A stretch of DNA of 64,000 nt from the NCBI RefSeq assembly GCF_000382125.1, contig NZ_KB907547.1, positions 434,001 to 498,000 of the forward strand. Reading direction: 5' to 3'. The notes under the pieces were generated by a model. The model did no database searches. It was not told the origin of the DNA and worked only from the letters and a program-made list of their open reading frames with translations. This DNA comes from Eudoraea adriatica DSM 19308. GTDB lineage: Bacteria; Bacteroidota; Bacteroidia; Flavobacteriales; Flavobacteriaceae. The translations under genes were made by a program, and so were the position numbers. Of the stretch, positions 1-9,332 are shown one piece after another; position 1 is the first letter of the stretch; each line of letters begins with the position of its first letter.

Positions 1-390
1 ATGCAATTGATATAAATCAATATAATCCGTTTGAAGTCGTTCCAGACTTCCTTCAATCGCTTCAACTAAAGATTCCTTCCTAAAACCGGTTGATCTGATA
101 AACTTGGTAAAATCCGCTTTCCCGGCAATCTTTGTGCCCAGAATAATCTTGTCTCTTTTTCCCGTTTTCTTAAACCAGTTGCCAATTATTTTTTCGGTAT
201 CAGCATATCTGTCGGGATGGGCAGGGATAGGGTAAAGTTCTGCAGTGTCAAAAAAATTTATTCCCTGATCAACTGCATAATCCATTTGCTGATGTCCTTC
301 CTCTTCCGAATTCTGGCGGCCCCAGGTCATTGTACCCAAACAAATCTTACTGACTTCTATATTCGTGTGAGGTAATTTTTTATATATCAT
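1..390 (-). CDS. Aldo/keto reductase, N-terminal part (cut by window edge)
   Basis: NAD(P)H-dependent reductase of the aldo/keto reductase superfamily; 130 codons lie in the window and the rest is beyond base 1. Translation from ATG at 390 starts MIYKKLPHTNIEVSKICLGT, the usual first strand of the (beta/alpha)8 barrel. All four catalytic residues of the family can be placed: Asp48 and Tyr53 in FFDTAELY, Lys87 in ILGTKIAG and His130 in DLYQLH, which is the last visible codon. The PIPAHPDRYADTE loop resembles the E. coli Tas subgroup. Substrate unknown. A TAnnTTTG-type -7 element (420-427, minus) lies upstream, but I see no -33 element. Confidence 0.93.
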   Translation of the reverse strand, partial: MIYKKLPHTNIEVSKICLGTMTWGRQNSEEEGHQQMDYAVDQGINFFDTAELYPIPAHPDRYADTEKIIGNWFKKTGKRDKIILGTKIAGKADFTKFIRSTGFRKESLVEAIEGSLERLQTDYIDLYQLH

Positions 391-465
391 AGGCAAATGC
401 TATCCTTTCTTTGACAAGACAAATTTAATGATTCCGATGTTTACATTTTATTAAGCATACTTTAA

Positions 466-1230
466 TTATTCATGTAATTCAACCAGAATCGGGCAATGAT
501 CACTATGTCTTGCTTCCGAAAGTATTACAGAACGCTTTAGTCTATCCTCAAGGCTACGGCTTACCATTCCATAATCCAGGCGCCACCCCTTATTGTTATT
601 GCGGGCATTAGCCCTGTAACTCCACCAGGTGTAATTATGTGGCTCTTTGTTAAAAAACCTAAAGCTGTCTATAAATCCGCTATCTATAAAATTCCCTATC
701 CATTCGCGTTCAACAGGTAAAAAACCTGAAACATTCTTATTCCTGACCGGATCGTGAATATCGATGGCCTCATGGCAAATATTGTAATCTCCGCAAATTA
801 TAAGATTGGGGTGTTCCACTTTAACTCTATCTATATATGATTGCAGATCTGCCATATATTGCAATTTCAGGTCTAATCTGGCCAGGTTAGTCCCTGAAGG
901 AAGGTACATGCTCATAATGGAAACCCCGTTAAAATCTGCGCGAAGATTCCTGCCTTCAAAGTCCATATAGTCTATTCCAGTTCCATATTCTACATGGTCC
1001 GGGCGGTTTTTAGACAAAATGGCAACCCCGCTGTATCCTTTTTTTTGAGCACTAAACCAGTGATTATAATTATATCCGATATTATCAAAAACACTTAGAT
1101 CTAATTGATCTTTCATTGCCTTTATTTCCTGAAGACAAATCACATCCGGATCAACCTGTTGGAGCCATTCCAGAAAACCTTTGTTAAGGGCCGCCCTGAT
1201 TCCGTTTACATTGTACGAGACTATTTTCAA
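466..1230 (-). CDS. xth: Exodeoxyribonuclease III (AP endonuclease)
   Basis: DNA repair enzyme of the endonuclease/exonuclease/phosphatase fold that cleaves at abasic sites and trims 3' ends. With a TTG start at 1230 it is 254 aa, the normal ExoIII/ExoA length, beginning MKIVSYNVNGIRAAL. Visible active-site motifs: Asn7, LQEIK with metal-binding Glu35, the GDYN motif and the C-terminal ARHSDHCPI (His of the catalytic pair). A longer frame reaches an ATG at 1314, but its 28 extra residues look unlike the family and would begin upstream of a good promoter at 1249-1280. I therefore prefer the TTG start. Monocistronic. Confidence 0.92.
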   Translation of the reverse strand: MKIVSYNVNGIRAALNKGFLEWLQQVDPDVICLQEIKAMKDQLDLSVFDNIGYNYNHWFSAQKKGYSGVAILSKNRPDHVEYGTGIDYMDFEGRNLRADFNGVSIMSMYLPSGTNLARLDLKLQYMADLQSYIDRVKVEHPNLIICGDYNICHEAIDIHDPVRNKNVSGFLPVEREWIGNFIDSGFIDSFRFFNKEPHNYTWWSYRANARNNNKGWRLDYGMVSRSLEDRLKRSVILSEARHSDHCPILVELHE

Positions 1231-1527
1231 ACCTATTTTATTTATTTTCAAAAATAGTGAATGTTTAATCCAACCTGCAAAATGTATTATACTATATGGA
1301 TTAAGAATGGCCAATATATAAAATGTGCTTTTCTTTTTGAAGTCGGGTTTTGTAAAGGCAGGTCAATACCATTTCACGATTTTATTTGACTCGATATTCC
1401 AAAGGTGACAAACCTGCATTTTTTTTAAAAGATTTATTATTGAAGGGTATTAATAATGATTGCTTAAAATAAGGCACAGCAGCCTTAATCTAGCTTTTAT
1501 ACCTATTTTTGGAATTCATACAATTTA
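1231..1527. other. Intergenic region between exonuclease III and TonB receptor
   Basis: About 300 bp between divergent genes. It holds the exonuclease promoter (1249-1280) and, on the plus strand, a -7-like TATTTTTG at 1504-1511 just before the TonB receptor. I see no convincing -33 element for the latter and no open reading frame or strong hairpin in between. Confidence 0.5.
1249..1280 (-). promoter_or_regulatory. Promoter of the exonuclease III gene
   Basis: On the minus strand, TTG (1280-1278), 21 bp, then TATTTTTG (1256-1249). This fits the Bacteroidota promoter pattern TTG-N17-23-TAnnTTTG. The predicted transcript would start near 1242, about 12 nt before the TTG codon at 1230 and well after the upstream ATG at 1314. 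Confidence 0.55.
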
Positions 1528-3606
1528 ATGAAGTACTACTTTTTACTTTTTATCCTATTTGCAAACTGTTTCTTTGGGCTTTCGCAAGAAAAAGAAAAGG
1601 ATACTATTACCTACCTTAATGAAGTAATAATTTATAATCCTATTAGAGCTAACAAAACTCTTGGGATTACGCAATCGACAATTATTCGGGAAAATGCGTT
1701 TCAAAATCACAGTCCGATTGATTTAGCCTCATCAATTAATCAGATCTCCGGGGTTTATTTACTTTCAGGCGCGCTAAACACTAACCGAATAACCATCCGG
1801 GGAGTTGGTGCACGCACCCCTTTTGGAACAGATAAACTACGTTTATATTTTATGGATATTCCGGTTACAAATGGCAGTGGTTTTTCTACTATTGAAGCTT
1901 TTGATCTGGAAAACCTAAATTCAATGGAGGTAATTAAAGGGCCTAAAGGAACTGCCTACGGAACAAATCTGGGAGGGGCCATACTCCTTAAACCAAAAGA
2001 ACAGTATGCTAAAGGAACATTTTTTACCAATAATTTTACTGTTGGTTCTTACGGGCTTATCAAAGACAATTTAAGTATTGCTCATAATACGGATAGTCTG
2101 GAGTTTAATTTGAGCTATAATCATTTGAATACGGATGGATACCGGGAGAACAATAACTTTAACCGCAATGGTATACTTCTGACCACGGCCATTAAACTAA
2201 GCTCAAGGAATTCAATTGGCATATTGGCCAATTATATTGATTACACCGCGCAAATACCAAGTTCTTTGGGGATTACTGCATTTACGGAAAACCCAAGACA
2301 AGCGGCTTTTACATGGAAACAGGCAAAGGGGTTTGAATCTAATAAATATACACTTTTAGGGCTCTCCTATAGCTATAAAATTAGTAGCAGACTAGAGAAT
2401 ACAACAAGTCTTTTTTACTCCTATCTTGATCATTATGAACCCCGTCCTTTTAATATTCTGGATGAGTTTACCAATAGTTATGGTTTCAGGTCCTTATTCA
2501 AAGGTAATTTTAGATTTGAGGATAGAGAAGCCTCTTACCTGTTTGGAGGAGAACTTTACAAAGATGAATATAACTGGAGAACTTTTGAGAATTTATATGA
2601 AGAAAACAACGGAAATGGCAGTCTCCAGGGAAATGAGCTTAGTCGCAACAAGGAATACAGGAGGCAATTCAATGCATTTGCATCTCTTACGCTCCCACTC
2701 TCAAATAAATTTAACATGCAACTTGGTGTTAACGTAAACAAAACGCATTATGACTATCGAGATTTATTTAACTCAGGGGAAGATAATAAAAGTGCGAAGC
2801 GAAGTTTTGATCCTATCGTAATGCCAAGTTTGGATTTGATCTACTCAATTAGCCCGGGGCGGCAGTTATATGCAAATATTAGCAGGGGATTTTCCAATCC
2901 CGGACTGGAAGAAACACTTACTCCAGAAGGGGTTATCAACCCGGAAATAACCCAGGAAAAAGGGATGAATTATGAGCTAGGCACAAAAATGTATCTTGCT
3001 AAGAATAAGCTATGGTTAAACCTGGCTGTTTTTAGGATGAATATTAATGATTTACTGGTTTCACAACGTATAGGAGAAGATCAATTTGTCGGTAAAAATG
3101 CAGGTAGCACAAAACATCAGGGCATTGAATTAGATATGAATTATACCTTTGACCTGAGTCCTAAATTACAAATTATCCCATTTGCAAGTTATACCCTGAG
3201 TGACCATATATTCGTCGATTTTGTAGATGGGGACAATGATTATTCAGGAAATCCTTTAACTGGTGTTCCCAGGAATAGAATAAATTTAGGACTGCGCCTT
3301 AACCATTCCAAGAATTTTTATTGGAACACTACCTATCAATACGTAGATGGCATTCCACTTACAGATGCCAACAGTTTATATAGCGAACCTTATAATCTCC
3401 TAAATACAAGATTGGGGTATAATAAAGAGATCTCAGAGAATTTATATATCTCATCAGATTTCGGTATCAACAATATTTTTGATGTTAATTATGCGCAATC
3501 AGTGTTAATAAATGCTGTTGGATTTGGCGGAGCTGAACCCCGATACTACTACCCGGGAAATGACAGGAATTTTTATATAAGTTTGGGACTTAAATATCAT
3601 TTATGA
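1528..3606 (+). CDS. TonB-dependent outer-membrane receptor (siderophore/FecA type)
   Basis: Energised outer-membrane transporter, 692 aa. Residues 1-19 form a signal peptide (MKYYFLLFILFANCFFGLSQ). The plug domain follows directly (about 45-155), with NRITIRGVGARTPFG, a SMEVIKGPKGTAYG segment and GGAILLKP, which are typical of ferric-citrate/siderophore receptors. The rest is a 22-strand barrel ending in an aromatic C-terminus (SLGLKYHL). Unlike the other three receptors in the window, it lacks a carboxypeptidase-regulatory-like domain. No SusD-like partner and no regulator are adjacent, so the ligand is unknown; an iron chelate is the best guess from plug similarity. Confidence 0.92.
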   Translation: MKYYFLLFILFANCFFGLSQEKEKDTITYLNEVIIYNPIRANKTLGITQSTIIRENAFQNHSPIDLASSINQISGVYLLSGALNTNRITIRGVGARTPFGTDKLRLYFMDIPVTNGSGFSTIEAFDLENLNSMEVIKGPKGTAYGTNLGGAILLKPKEQYAKGTFFTNNFTVGSYGLIKDNLSIAHNTDSLEFNLSYNHLNTDGYRENNNFNRNGILLTTAIKLSSRNSIGILANYIDYTAQIPSSLGITAFTENPRQAAFTWKQAKGFESNKYTLLGLSYSYKISSRLENTTSLFYSYLDHYEPRPFNILDEFTNSYGFRSLFKGNFRFEDREASYLFGGELYKDEYNWRTFENLYEENNGNGSLQGNELSRNKEYRRQFNAFASLTLPLSNKFNMQLGVNVNKTHYDYRDLFNSGEDNKSAKRSFDPIVMPSLDLIYSISPGRQLYANISRGFSNPGLEETLTPEGVINPEITQEKGMNYELGTKMYLAKNKLWLNLAVFRMNINDLLVSQRIGEDQFVGKNAGSTKHQGIELDMNYTFDLSPKLQIIPFASYTLSDHIFVDFVDGDNDYSGNPLTGVPRNRINLGLRLNHSKNFYWNTTYQYVDGIPLTDANSLYSEPYNLLNTRLGYNKEISENLYISSDFGINNIFDVNYAQSVLINAVGFGGAEPRYYYPGNDRNFYISLGLKYHL

Positions 3607-3627
3607 GTATTACTGCCGAATAAAACT

Positions 3628-5172
3628 TCATTCCATTTTCTTCAACCAGTGCTTTATTGCCACTTCATTGGCAATAGTCTCATTAACGGCACTTACCGCT
3701 ATTCGCATCTGTTCCATAGAATCTCTATGACGAATAGTCACTGTTTCATCTTCTAAAGTCTGATGATCAACAGTAATGCAAAAAGGAGTCCCGGCAGCAT
3801 CCTGTCTTCTATACCTTCGGCCTACTGCATCCTTTTCATCATAGATCACATTGAAATCCCATTTGAGATCATCAATAATCTTATGAGCTATTTCCGGTAA
3901 TCCATCCTTTTTAATGAGTGGCAGAACAGCAGCTTTTGTAGGTGCAAGGACCGCCGGAATTTTTAAAACAATTCGTGTAGTTCCATTTTCAAGCTCCTCT
4001 TCCTTAAGTGAATTTGAAAAAACGGCCAGAAACATTCTATCAACTCCAATCGATGTTTCTACTACATAGGGCACATAATTCTGATTGAGTTCAGGGTCAA
4101 AATACTGTAATTTTTTGCCTGAATATTTTTCATGGCTCGCAAGGTCAAAATCGGTTCTGGAATGAATCCCCTCGAGTTCTTTAAATCCAAAAGGGAATCT
4201 GAACTCTATATCCGAAGCGGCATCTGCATAATGGGCCAGCTTTTCATGATCATGAAAACGGTAATTCTCTTCTCCCATTCCCAGTGATAAATGCCATTTC
4301 ATGCGCAATTCTTTCCACTTTTCATACCATTCTATCTGAGTTCCGGGTTTAATAAAATATTGCATTTCCATTTGTTCAAATTCCCGCATCCTGAAAATAA
4401 ACTGTCTTGCAACAATTTCATTTCTGAATGCCTTTCCAATTTGTGCAATTCCAAATGGAATTTTCAGTCTTCCCGATTTTTGAACATTCAGAAAGTTTAC
4501 AAATATGCCCTGAGCTGTTTCCGGTCTCAAATAAAGATCGGTTGCATTTTCCGCCGAGGCTCCTAATTTAGTCCCGAACATTAAATTAAACTGTTTAACA
4601 TCCGTCCAGTTTTTAGATCCTGAAACCGGGCATGCTATTTCCAATTCTTCGATTAGGTTCTTGACATCCGCTAAATCTTCTGCTTCCAAAGATCTGCCTA
4701 AACGTTTAAGTATACTTTCCGCTTTTTCCTGATATCCCAAAACACGGGGATTCGTTTTCAGAAACTGGTTTTTGTCGAAGGTCTCACCGAATCTTTTTGA
4801 AGCTTTTTGAACTTCTTTGTCAATTTTTGCTTCTATCCTGGCCACGTAGTCTTCAACCAGGACATCTGCGCGGTATCTTTTTTTAGAGTCTTTGTTATCT
4901 ATTAGCGGATCATTGAAAGCATCTACATGTCCGGATGCTTTCCAGGTAGTAGGGTGCATGAATATAGCTGCATCAATGCCAACAATATTCTCATGCATCT
5001 GAACCATTGCTTTCCACCAATATTCTTTTATGTTTTTTTTAAGCTCTGCGCCATTTTGAGTATAGTCGTATACTGCACTCAAGCCATCATATATTTCGCT
5101 TGATTGCACCACATAGCCATATTCCTTCGCATGTGAAATTACTTTTTTAAAGATGTCTTCCTGATTTACCAT
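3628..5172 (-). CDS. glyS: Glycyl-tRNA synthetase, alpha2 type
   Basis: Charges tRNA-Gly with glycine in the cytosol; class II synthetase. The 514-aa single-chain form (not the alpha/beta tetramer) is usual in Bacteroidota. It shows the N-terminal glycine-pocket segment, the LRPETAQGIFVNF segment, motif 2 FRNEIVARQFIFRMREFEQ and the C-terminal motif 3 region around ETSIGVDRMFLAVF, followed by an anticodon-binding domain from about residue 400. A minus-strand TATTTTTG lies at 5184-5177 just upstream of the start. The gene converges on the TonB receptor with a 21-bp gap. Confidence 0.97.
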   Translation of the reverse strand: MVNQEDIFKKVISHAKEYGYVVQSSEIYDGLSAVYDYTQNGAELKKNIKEYWWKAMVQMHENIVGIDAAIFMHPTTWKASGHVDAFNDPLIDNKDSKKRYRADVLVEDYVARIEAKIDKEVQKASKRFGETFDKNQFLKTNPRVLGYQEKAESILKRLGRSLEAEDLADVKNLIEELEIACPVSGSKNWTDVKQFNLMFGTKLGASAENATDLYLRPETAQGIFVNFLNVQKSGRLKIPFGIAQIGKAFRNEIVARQFIFRMREFEQMEMQYFIKPGTQIEWYEKWKELRMKWHLSLGMGEENYRFHDHEKLAHYADAASDIEFRFPFGFKELEGIHSRTDFDLASHEKYSGKKLQYFDPELNQNYVPYVVETSIGVDRMFLAVFSNSLKEEELENGTTRIVLKIPAVLAPTKAAVLPLIKKDGLPEIAHKIIDDLKWDFNVIYDEKDAVGRRYRRQDAAGTPFCITVDHQTLEDETVTIRHRDSMEQMRIAVSAVNETIANEVAIKHWLKKME

Positions 5173-5248
5173 TTGGCAAAAATAGAATATTATCGCATTT
5201 ATTTTTTAAGAGATAGAAATAAAATAAAACAACATTTTGAAGTGATGT

Positions 5249-6145
5249 TTATTTCAAATGAAATTCTGAAGATGAAAGCAGCTTTTCATTTTCAAAAACA
5301 TTAAGAGTGTAGGTGCCTGGATCAAGTGACCCCTCAGGAATTGTTATAAAATCACATACACTAAGTTCTTCCCCTGTGGATATAAGTTCAACCCTTTTAC
5401 TGTAGATATTTCCATTTACGGTAATTATATTGGCATTGTCCTCAATTACACCCATATTAGGGCCAAGAAACTGAAAATAAATAACCTTTTCTTCATTCCT
5501 GTCATTAGGATTACCCATAATTGTCACACATCCCCTGAGCTTTTCAATAGTAGATGCTTTGGTAGTTTTAATAGGTTTTTCGCTTCGCAATCTAAAACCA
5601 CTTCCTTCTGAATTTTCCAACTTCAGATAGCTCTTTATTCGCAATTCTCTGCTAAGTTCCTTATTTTTTTCCCGTAACAAAGCTTCTGCTTCTGCAAGAG
5701 AACTACTTTTCCCTCTTAATTCCTCAATCATTTCCCTGGTCTCCTCATACTTATCGGAGAGTAACATATTATTATACTTTAGGAAATTATTTTTTAGTTT
5801 AAGACTATCATGTTTTATTTCTAATTCACGAAGCTCTTTCTTGTATTCTTTCAACTTGGCCACGGTAAAGTTCAGCCTTCCTACCGAATCCAATAGTTCT
5901 TGTACACGATATCTGGAATCCTGTAATTCTATTTCGTTTACCTCATTAAGTGCTGAAAGTCGATCTACCTCAGTTTTCATGAGGGTTAAATCTTTTACAA
6001 GCAGTCCTTTTTCATTTTCAAGATAGTTTATTTGTGTCCTGGATTGGGCATAACTATAGTAGAAGGCAATTAATATGCCTATAATTACGGCTACCAATGC
6101 CGCAAGTATTATCTTATAGTTAAATTTATTATCTTGAATATCCAT
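5249..6145 (-). CDS. Membrane-anchored coiled-coil protein of unknown function
   Basis: 298 aa. One transmembrane helix at about residues 10-30 (KIILAALVAVIIGILIAFYY). A long heptad-rich coiled coil covers about 38-180, full of Glu, Lys and Leu. A compact C-terminal domain (about 195-298) contains a Cys (RGCVTIMGNP) and a beta-rich pattern ending in TLNVFENEKLLSSSEF. The layout suggests an inner-membrane protein projecting its coiled coil and C-terminal domain to one side. I recall relatives in flavobacteria named 'chromosome partitioning protein', which nothing here supports. Divergent from comF, with 41 bp between starts. Confidence 0.85.
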   Translation of the reverse strand: MDIQDNKFNYKIILAALVAVIIGILIAFYYSYAQSRTQINYLENEKGLLVKDLTLMKTEVDRLSALNEVNEIELQDSRYRVQELLDSVGRLNFTVAKLKEYKKELRELEIKHDSLKLKNNFLKYNNMLLSDKYEETREMIEELRGKSSSLAEAEALLREKNKELSRELRIKSYLKLENSEGSGFRLRSEKPIKTTKASTIEKLRGCVTIMGNPNDRNEEKVIYFQFLGPNMGVIEDNANIITVNGNIYSKRVELISTGEELSVCDFITIPEGSLDPGTYTLNVFENEKLLSSSEFHLK

Positions 6146-6186
6146 TCAGACAGGCTAAGTAAATAAGATATAGGTTTAGTTAAGAT

Positions 6187-6891
6187 TTGTACTTTTCCAA
6201 GCTATCAAATATAATAAATGATATCAACACGGTACTTCTACCGAGGTTGTGTTTTGGATGTAATGCTCAATTATATCGAGGAGAGCAGCTGTTGTGTACC
6301 CTTTGTCGGAACCAAATACCACTTACCGAATACAATTTTATTGAAGAAAATGCAGTGGATAAAATATTTTATGGCAGAATTGACATAAAAAAGGCCTCTG
6401 CTTTCCTTTTTTATTCAGATCAGGGACTTGCTAAAAATTTAATCCACTATTTAAAGTATAAAAATCAACCTCAAATAGGTCAATTTTTAGGGAACTGGTA
6501 CGGACAGGTACTAAAAGATCGAAACGCTTTAAATTATATTGATATTGTAATTCCTGTTCCATTGCATAAAAAGAGGCTTAAAAAACGAGGATATAATCAG
6601 GTTTCCGGGTTTGCACAAAGAATTGCAGACCACCTCAATGCCAGTTATATGGAGCATATTCTTATAAAGACAGCAAATACCCGGACTCAAACCAAAAAAA
6701 ACAGGTTATATCGATGGAGGGGTATGCCCGATCTGTATAAAGTGACTCATCCCGAGATTTTATGTAACAAAAACGTGTTATTGATTGATGATGTCATTAC
6801 TACCGGCGCTACCATAGAAGCCTGCGCACGGGCAATAAAAAAGGTAAAAGATGTTAGTGTTTCAGTTGCTGCGATGGCGGTTGTTCCTTAA
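6187..6891 (+). CDS. comF: ComF family phosphoribosyltransferase-like protein
   Basis: 234 aa, starting at a TTG codon; no in-frame ATG lies before the conserved region. An N-terminal four-cysteine zinc site (Cys22, Cys25, Cys37, Cys40) precedes a type-I phosphoribosyltransferase fold whose PRPP loop VLLIDDVITTGAT is at residues 197-209. The VIPVPLHKKRLKKRGYNQ segment is diagnostic of the family. In naturally competent bacteria ComF acts in cytosolic handling of incoming single-stranded DNA; its role here is inferred only from homology. It is followed 49 bp later by an Ig-like lipoprotein gene on the same strand. Confidence 0.93.
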   Translation: MYFSKLSNIINDINTVLLPRLCFGCNAQLYRGEQLLCTLCRNQIPLTEYNFIEENAVDKIFYGRIDIKKASAFLFYSDQGLAKNLIHYLKYKNQPQIGQFLGNWYGQVLKDRNALNYIDIVIPVPLHKKRLKKRGYNQVSGFAQRIADHLNASYMEHILIKTANTRTQTKKNRLYRWRGMPDLYKVTHPEILCNKNVLLIDDVITTGATIEACARAIKKVKDVSVSVAAMAVVP

Positions 6892-6940
6892 TTTCACAAT
6901 TCTTTAAATTAATTGTTTCTTTGCCTTATAGAATAATCAA

Positions 6941-8560
6941 ATGCCTCGAATACAGCGTATTTTATCCTTCTTTTTTCTGATTGCAGTTGTCCTGGCCGTA
7001 ATACAATGCGCGAGGAGAGGAACTCCAACCGGTGGGCCTAAAGACACAACCCCCCCTGTACTAATTAAGGCTGATCCGGAAAACCTGACAACGGAATTCA
7101 AGGCTAAAAAAATCAGGCTTTATTTTGATGAATACATAAAACTGGAGGATGTTCAAAATCAGTTAATAGTATCTCCTCCTTTAAAATACAATCCTGAAGT
7201 TTCGCCTCAGGGAGGTGCTAGCAAATACGTTGAAGTAACAATAAAAGATACTTTGTTAGAGAATACAACCTATACCCTGAATTTTGGACAAAGTATTGTA
7301 GATAATAATGAGGGTAACCCCAACAGCTTTTTAACTTATGTTTTTTCAACAGGCACCTACATTGATTCGTTAACTGTTTCCGGGGTTGTTAAAGATGCTT
7401 TCAATGTTAAAGCGGACGAATTTATTAGTGTTATGTTATACGAAATAGATACCGCATATACAGATTCTACAGTCTTTAATAAACCTCCCAATTATCTTAC
7501 AAATACTTTAGACAGTACTACGATCTTTCAACTTAAATATCTGAAAGAGGGCAACTACGCTATATTTGCTATAAAAGATGAATCTAAAAACAATGTATTT
7601 GATCAGAATATTGATAAAATAGGCTTTATTGAAGACACTGTATCACTTCCCACAGACACCGTTTATCTTCTTAATCTTTTTAAAGAAATCCCAGATTATA
7701 GTATAAAGACGCCAAATTTTGCGGCTGCCAATAAAATAATTTTTGGCTATTCCGGAGGAGATGAAAAATTAGATATCACAACTTTAACGGAATTCCCCGA
7801 TTCTATCAGGACACTCATTGCTAAAGAACCCGAAAAAGATACCCTAAATTATTGGTTCACACCTTTTGAAATAGATTCAATAATTTTTAAGGTGACTAAT
7901 GAAAAAATGAAGAAAATTGACACCTTTACGGTAAAAACAAGAAACCTGGTTTCAGATTCCCTGATGCTTACGCCCAGTCACCGAAACAAAATTAATTTTG
8001 AAGATGAATTCCATATAACTTCGAGCATTCCAATTAGTGCAATAGATACAACAAGAATTACAATGTTTAACAAGGATACAACAGAGGTTGATTTCAAAAC
8101 TAAATTGGACACTTTGAAAAACCGCATATTCATGGATTTTGAGAAAGAACCGGAAGAGACCTATTATTTAAATATGCTTCCAGATTTTGTTACCGACTTC
8201 TTTGGAAATACAAATGATACTATTAGCTATAGATTAGCTACAGATGGATATGCTGATTTTGGGAATCTGCGCTTGAATTTGGCAGGTGAAATAGACTATC
8301 CGATTATTGTACAATTAACTGATGAAAAGGGGAAATTGTATAGGGAAATATACGTCCCCGAAGCAAAATCTCTGGATTTTAACACTCTTGAGCCGGGAAA
8401 TTATCTCATCCGCATTATTATTGATGCAAACGCCAACGGAAAATGGGATACAGGAAACTATTTAAAGAAGATTCAACCTGAAAGAGTTATCTATTATCCG
8501 GGCACTATTGAAATGCGAGCCAATTGGGAAAAAATCGAGACTTTTACTGTTTTAGACTAA
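6941..8560 (+). CDS. Ig-like domain lipoprotein
   Basis: 539 aa. Signal peptide with a lipobox-like VIQC, lipid-modified Cys23, then ARRGTPTGGPKDTTPPVL, a strongly conserved start of a Bacteroidota lipoprotein family with a bacterial Ig-like domain (Big_5, about residues 38-130: IRLYFDEYIKLEDV and TYTLNFGQSIVDNNEGNP). The remainder is beta-rich, ending with a DANANGKWDTGNY segment typical of the family. Probably a cell-envelope protein; no enzymatic motif is seen. Its last 17 bases overlap the 3' end of the convergent nitrilase gene. Confidence 0.88.
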   Translation: MPRIQRILSFFFLIAVVLAVIQCARRGTPTGGPKDTTPPVLIKADPENLTTEFKAKKIRLYFDEYIKLEDVQNQLIVSPPLKYNPEVSPQGGASKYVEVTIKDTLLENTTYTLNFGQSIVDNNEGNPNSFLTYVFSTGTYIDSLTVSGVVKDAFNVKADEFISVMLYEIDTAYTDSTVFNKPPNYLTNTLDSTTIFQLKYLKEGNYAIFAIKDESKNNVFDQNIDKIGFIEDTVSLPTDTVYLLNLFKEIPDYSIKTPNFAAANKIIFGYSGGDEKLDITTLTEFPDSIRTLIAKEPEKDTLNYWFTPFEIDSIIFKVTNEKMKKIDTFTVKTRNLVSDSLMLTPSHRNKINFEDEFHITSSIPISAIDTTRITMFNKDTTEVDFKTKLDTLKNRIFMDFEKEPEETYYLNMLPDFVTDFFGNTNDTISYRLATDGYADFGNLRLNLAGEIDYPIIVQLTDEKGKLYREIYVPEAKSLDFNTLEPGNYLIRIIIDANANGKWDTGNYLKKIQPERVIYYPGTIEMRANWEKIETFTVLD

Positions 8561-9320
8561 AATGATCTCTATCTTCTAAAAATTTAAATTGAGCCCTGAA
8601 ATCTTTTAGTCCCTGCAGGCTTAAAGATGCGTAGATCACCTCATCTTTTTCTGAGAATACAACCTGACTTCCCATAGGATCATATATGGCCGAATGACCA
8701 GGGTATCTGTGTGCATTATTATCCTCACCCAATCTATTAACCCCGATACAATAACTCATATTTTCTATAGCCCTGGCTTTTAATAATGTATCCCATGCTT
8801 CAATTCTGGGTTCAGGCCAATTAGCCACAAAAACCAACAGGTCATAATCCCCTTTATATCTGGCCCAAACAGGGAATCGCAGATCATAGCATATTAAAGG
8901 GCAAATCCGGAATCCTTTGTAAGAAAACACCAATCGCTCTGTACCCGACTCGTATACTTTATCTTCCCCTGCAAATGTAAACGTGTGTTTTTTGTCATAG
9001 CTCGCGGATGTCCCATCAGGGTGTATAAAAAAAAGCCTGTTTGTATATTTATTTTTTTTCTTAAATGAAATGCTCCCAACCAAAGCCATATTCTTGTCCT
9101 GGGCTATTTCCTTCATCCATTTTACGGTATTTTCTCCCTCATCAACATTCACTCTTTCCGGGTTCATCGTAAATCCGGTAGTAAACATTTCAGGCAAAAT
9201 AATCATATCCGTATCGCCGGGAATATCCTTTATTTTTACGGAAAACATATTTCTATTTTCCACTGGGTTTTCCCATATCAAAGCTGTCTGTATCAATGCT
9301 ACTTTTAGTGTACTTTGCAT
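8544..9320 (-). CDS. Carbon-nitrogen hydrolase (omega-amidase-like nitrilase)
   Basis: 258 aa nitrilase-superfamily amidase. The catalytic triad is visible: Glu44 in ILPEMF, Lys110 in YDKKHTF, Cys144 in LICYDLRFP. The length and the ILPEMFTTGF and YDKKHTFTFAGE segments match YafV/omega-amidase enzymes, which hydrolyse 2-oxoglutaramate and 2-oxosuccinamate left after glutamine/asparagine transamination. It lies 12 bp downstream of the ankyrin gene on the same strand, so the two are probably co-transcribed. Its 3' end overlaps the convergent Ig-like lipoprotein gene. Confidence 0.93.
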   Translation of the reverse strand: MQSTLKVALIQTALIWENPVENRNMFSVKIKDIPGDTDMIILPEMFTTGFTMNPERVNVDEGENTVKWMKEIAQDKNMALVGSISFKKKNKYTNRLFFIHPDGTSASYDKKHTFTFAGEDKVYESGTERLVFSYKGFRICPLICYDLRFPVWARYKGDYDLLVFVANWPEPRIEAWDTLLKARAIENMSYCIGVNRLGEDNNAHRYPGHSAIYDPMGSQVVFSEKDEVIYASLSLQGLKDFRAQFKFLEDRDHFSLKQ

Positions 9321-9332
9321 AAGATTTATTAG

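Noticed and set aside
1231-1314. N-terminal extension of exonuclease III to ATG 1314
   Set aside because: The 28 extra residues do not resemble the family and lie upstream of a consensus promoter.
1528-3606. SusC-type polysaccharide receptor
   Set aside because: No SusD partner and no carboxypeptidase-regulatory domain; the plug resembles siderophore receptors.
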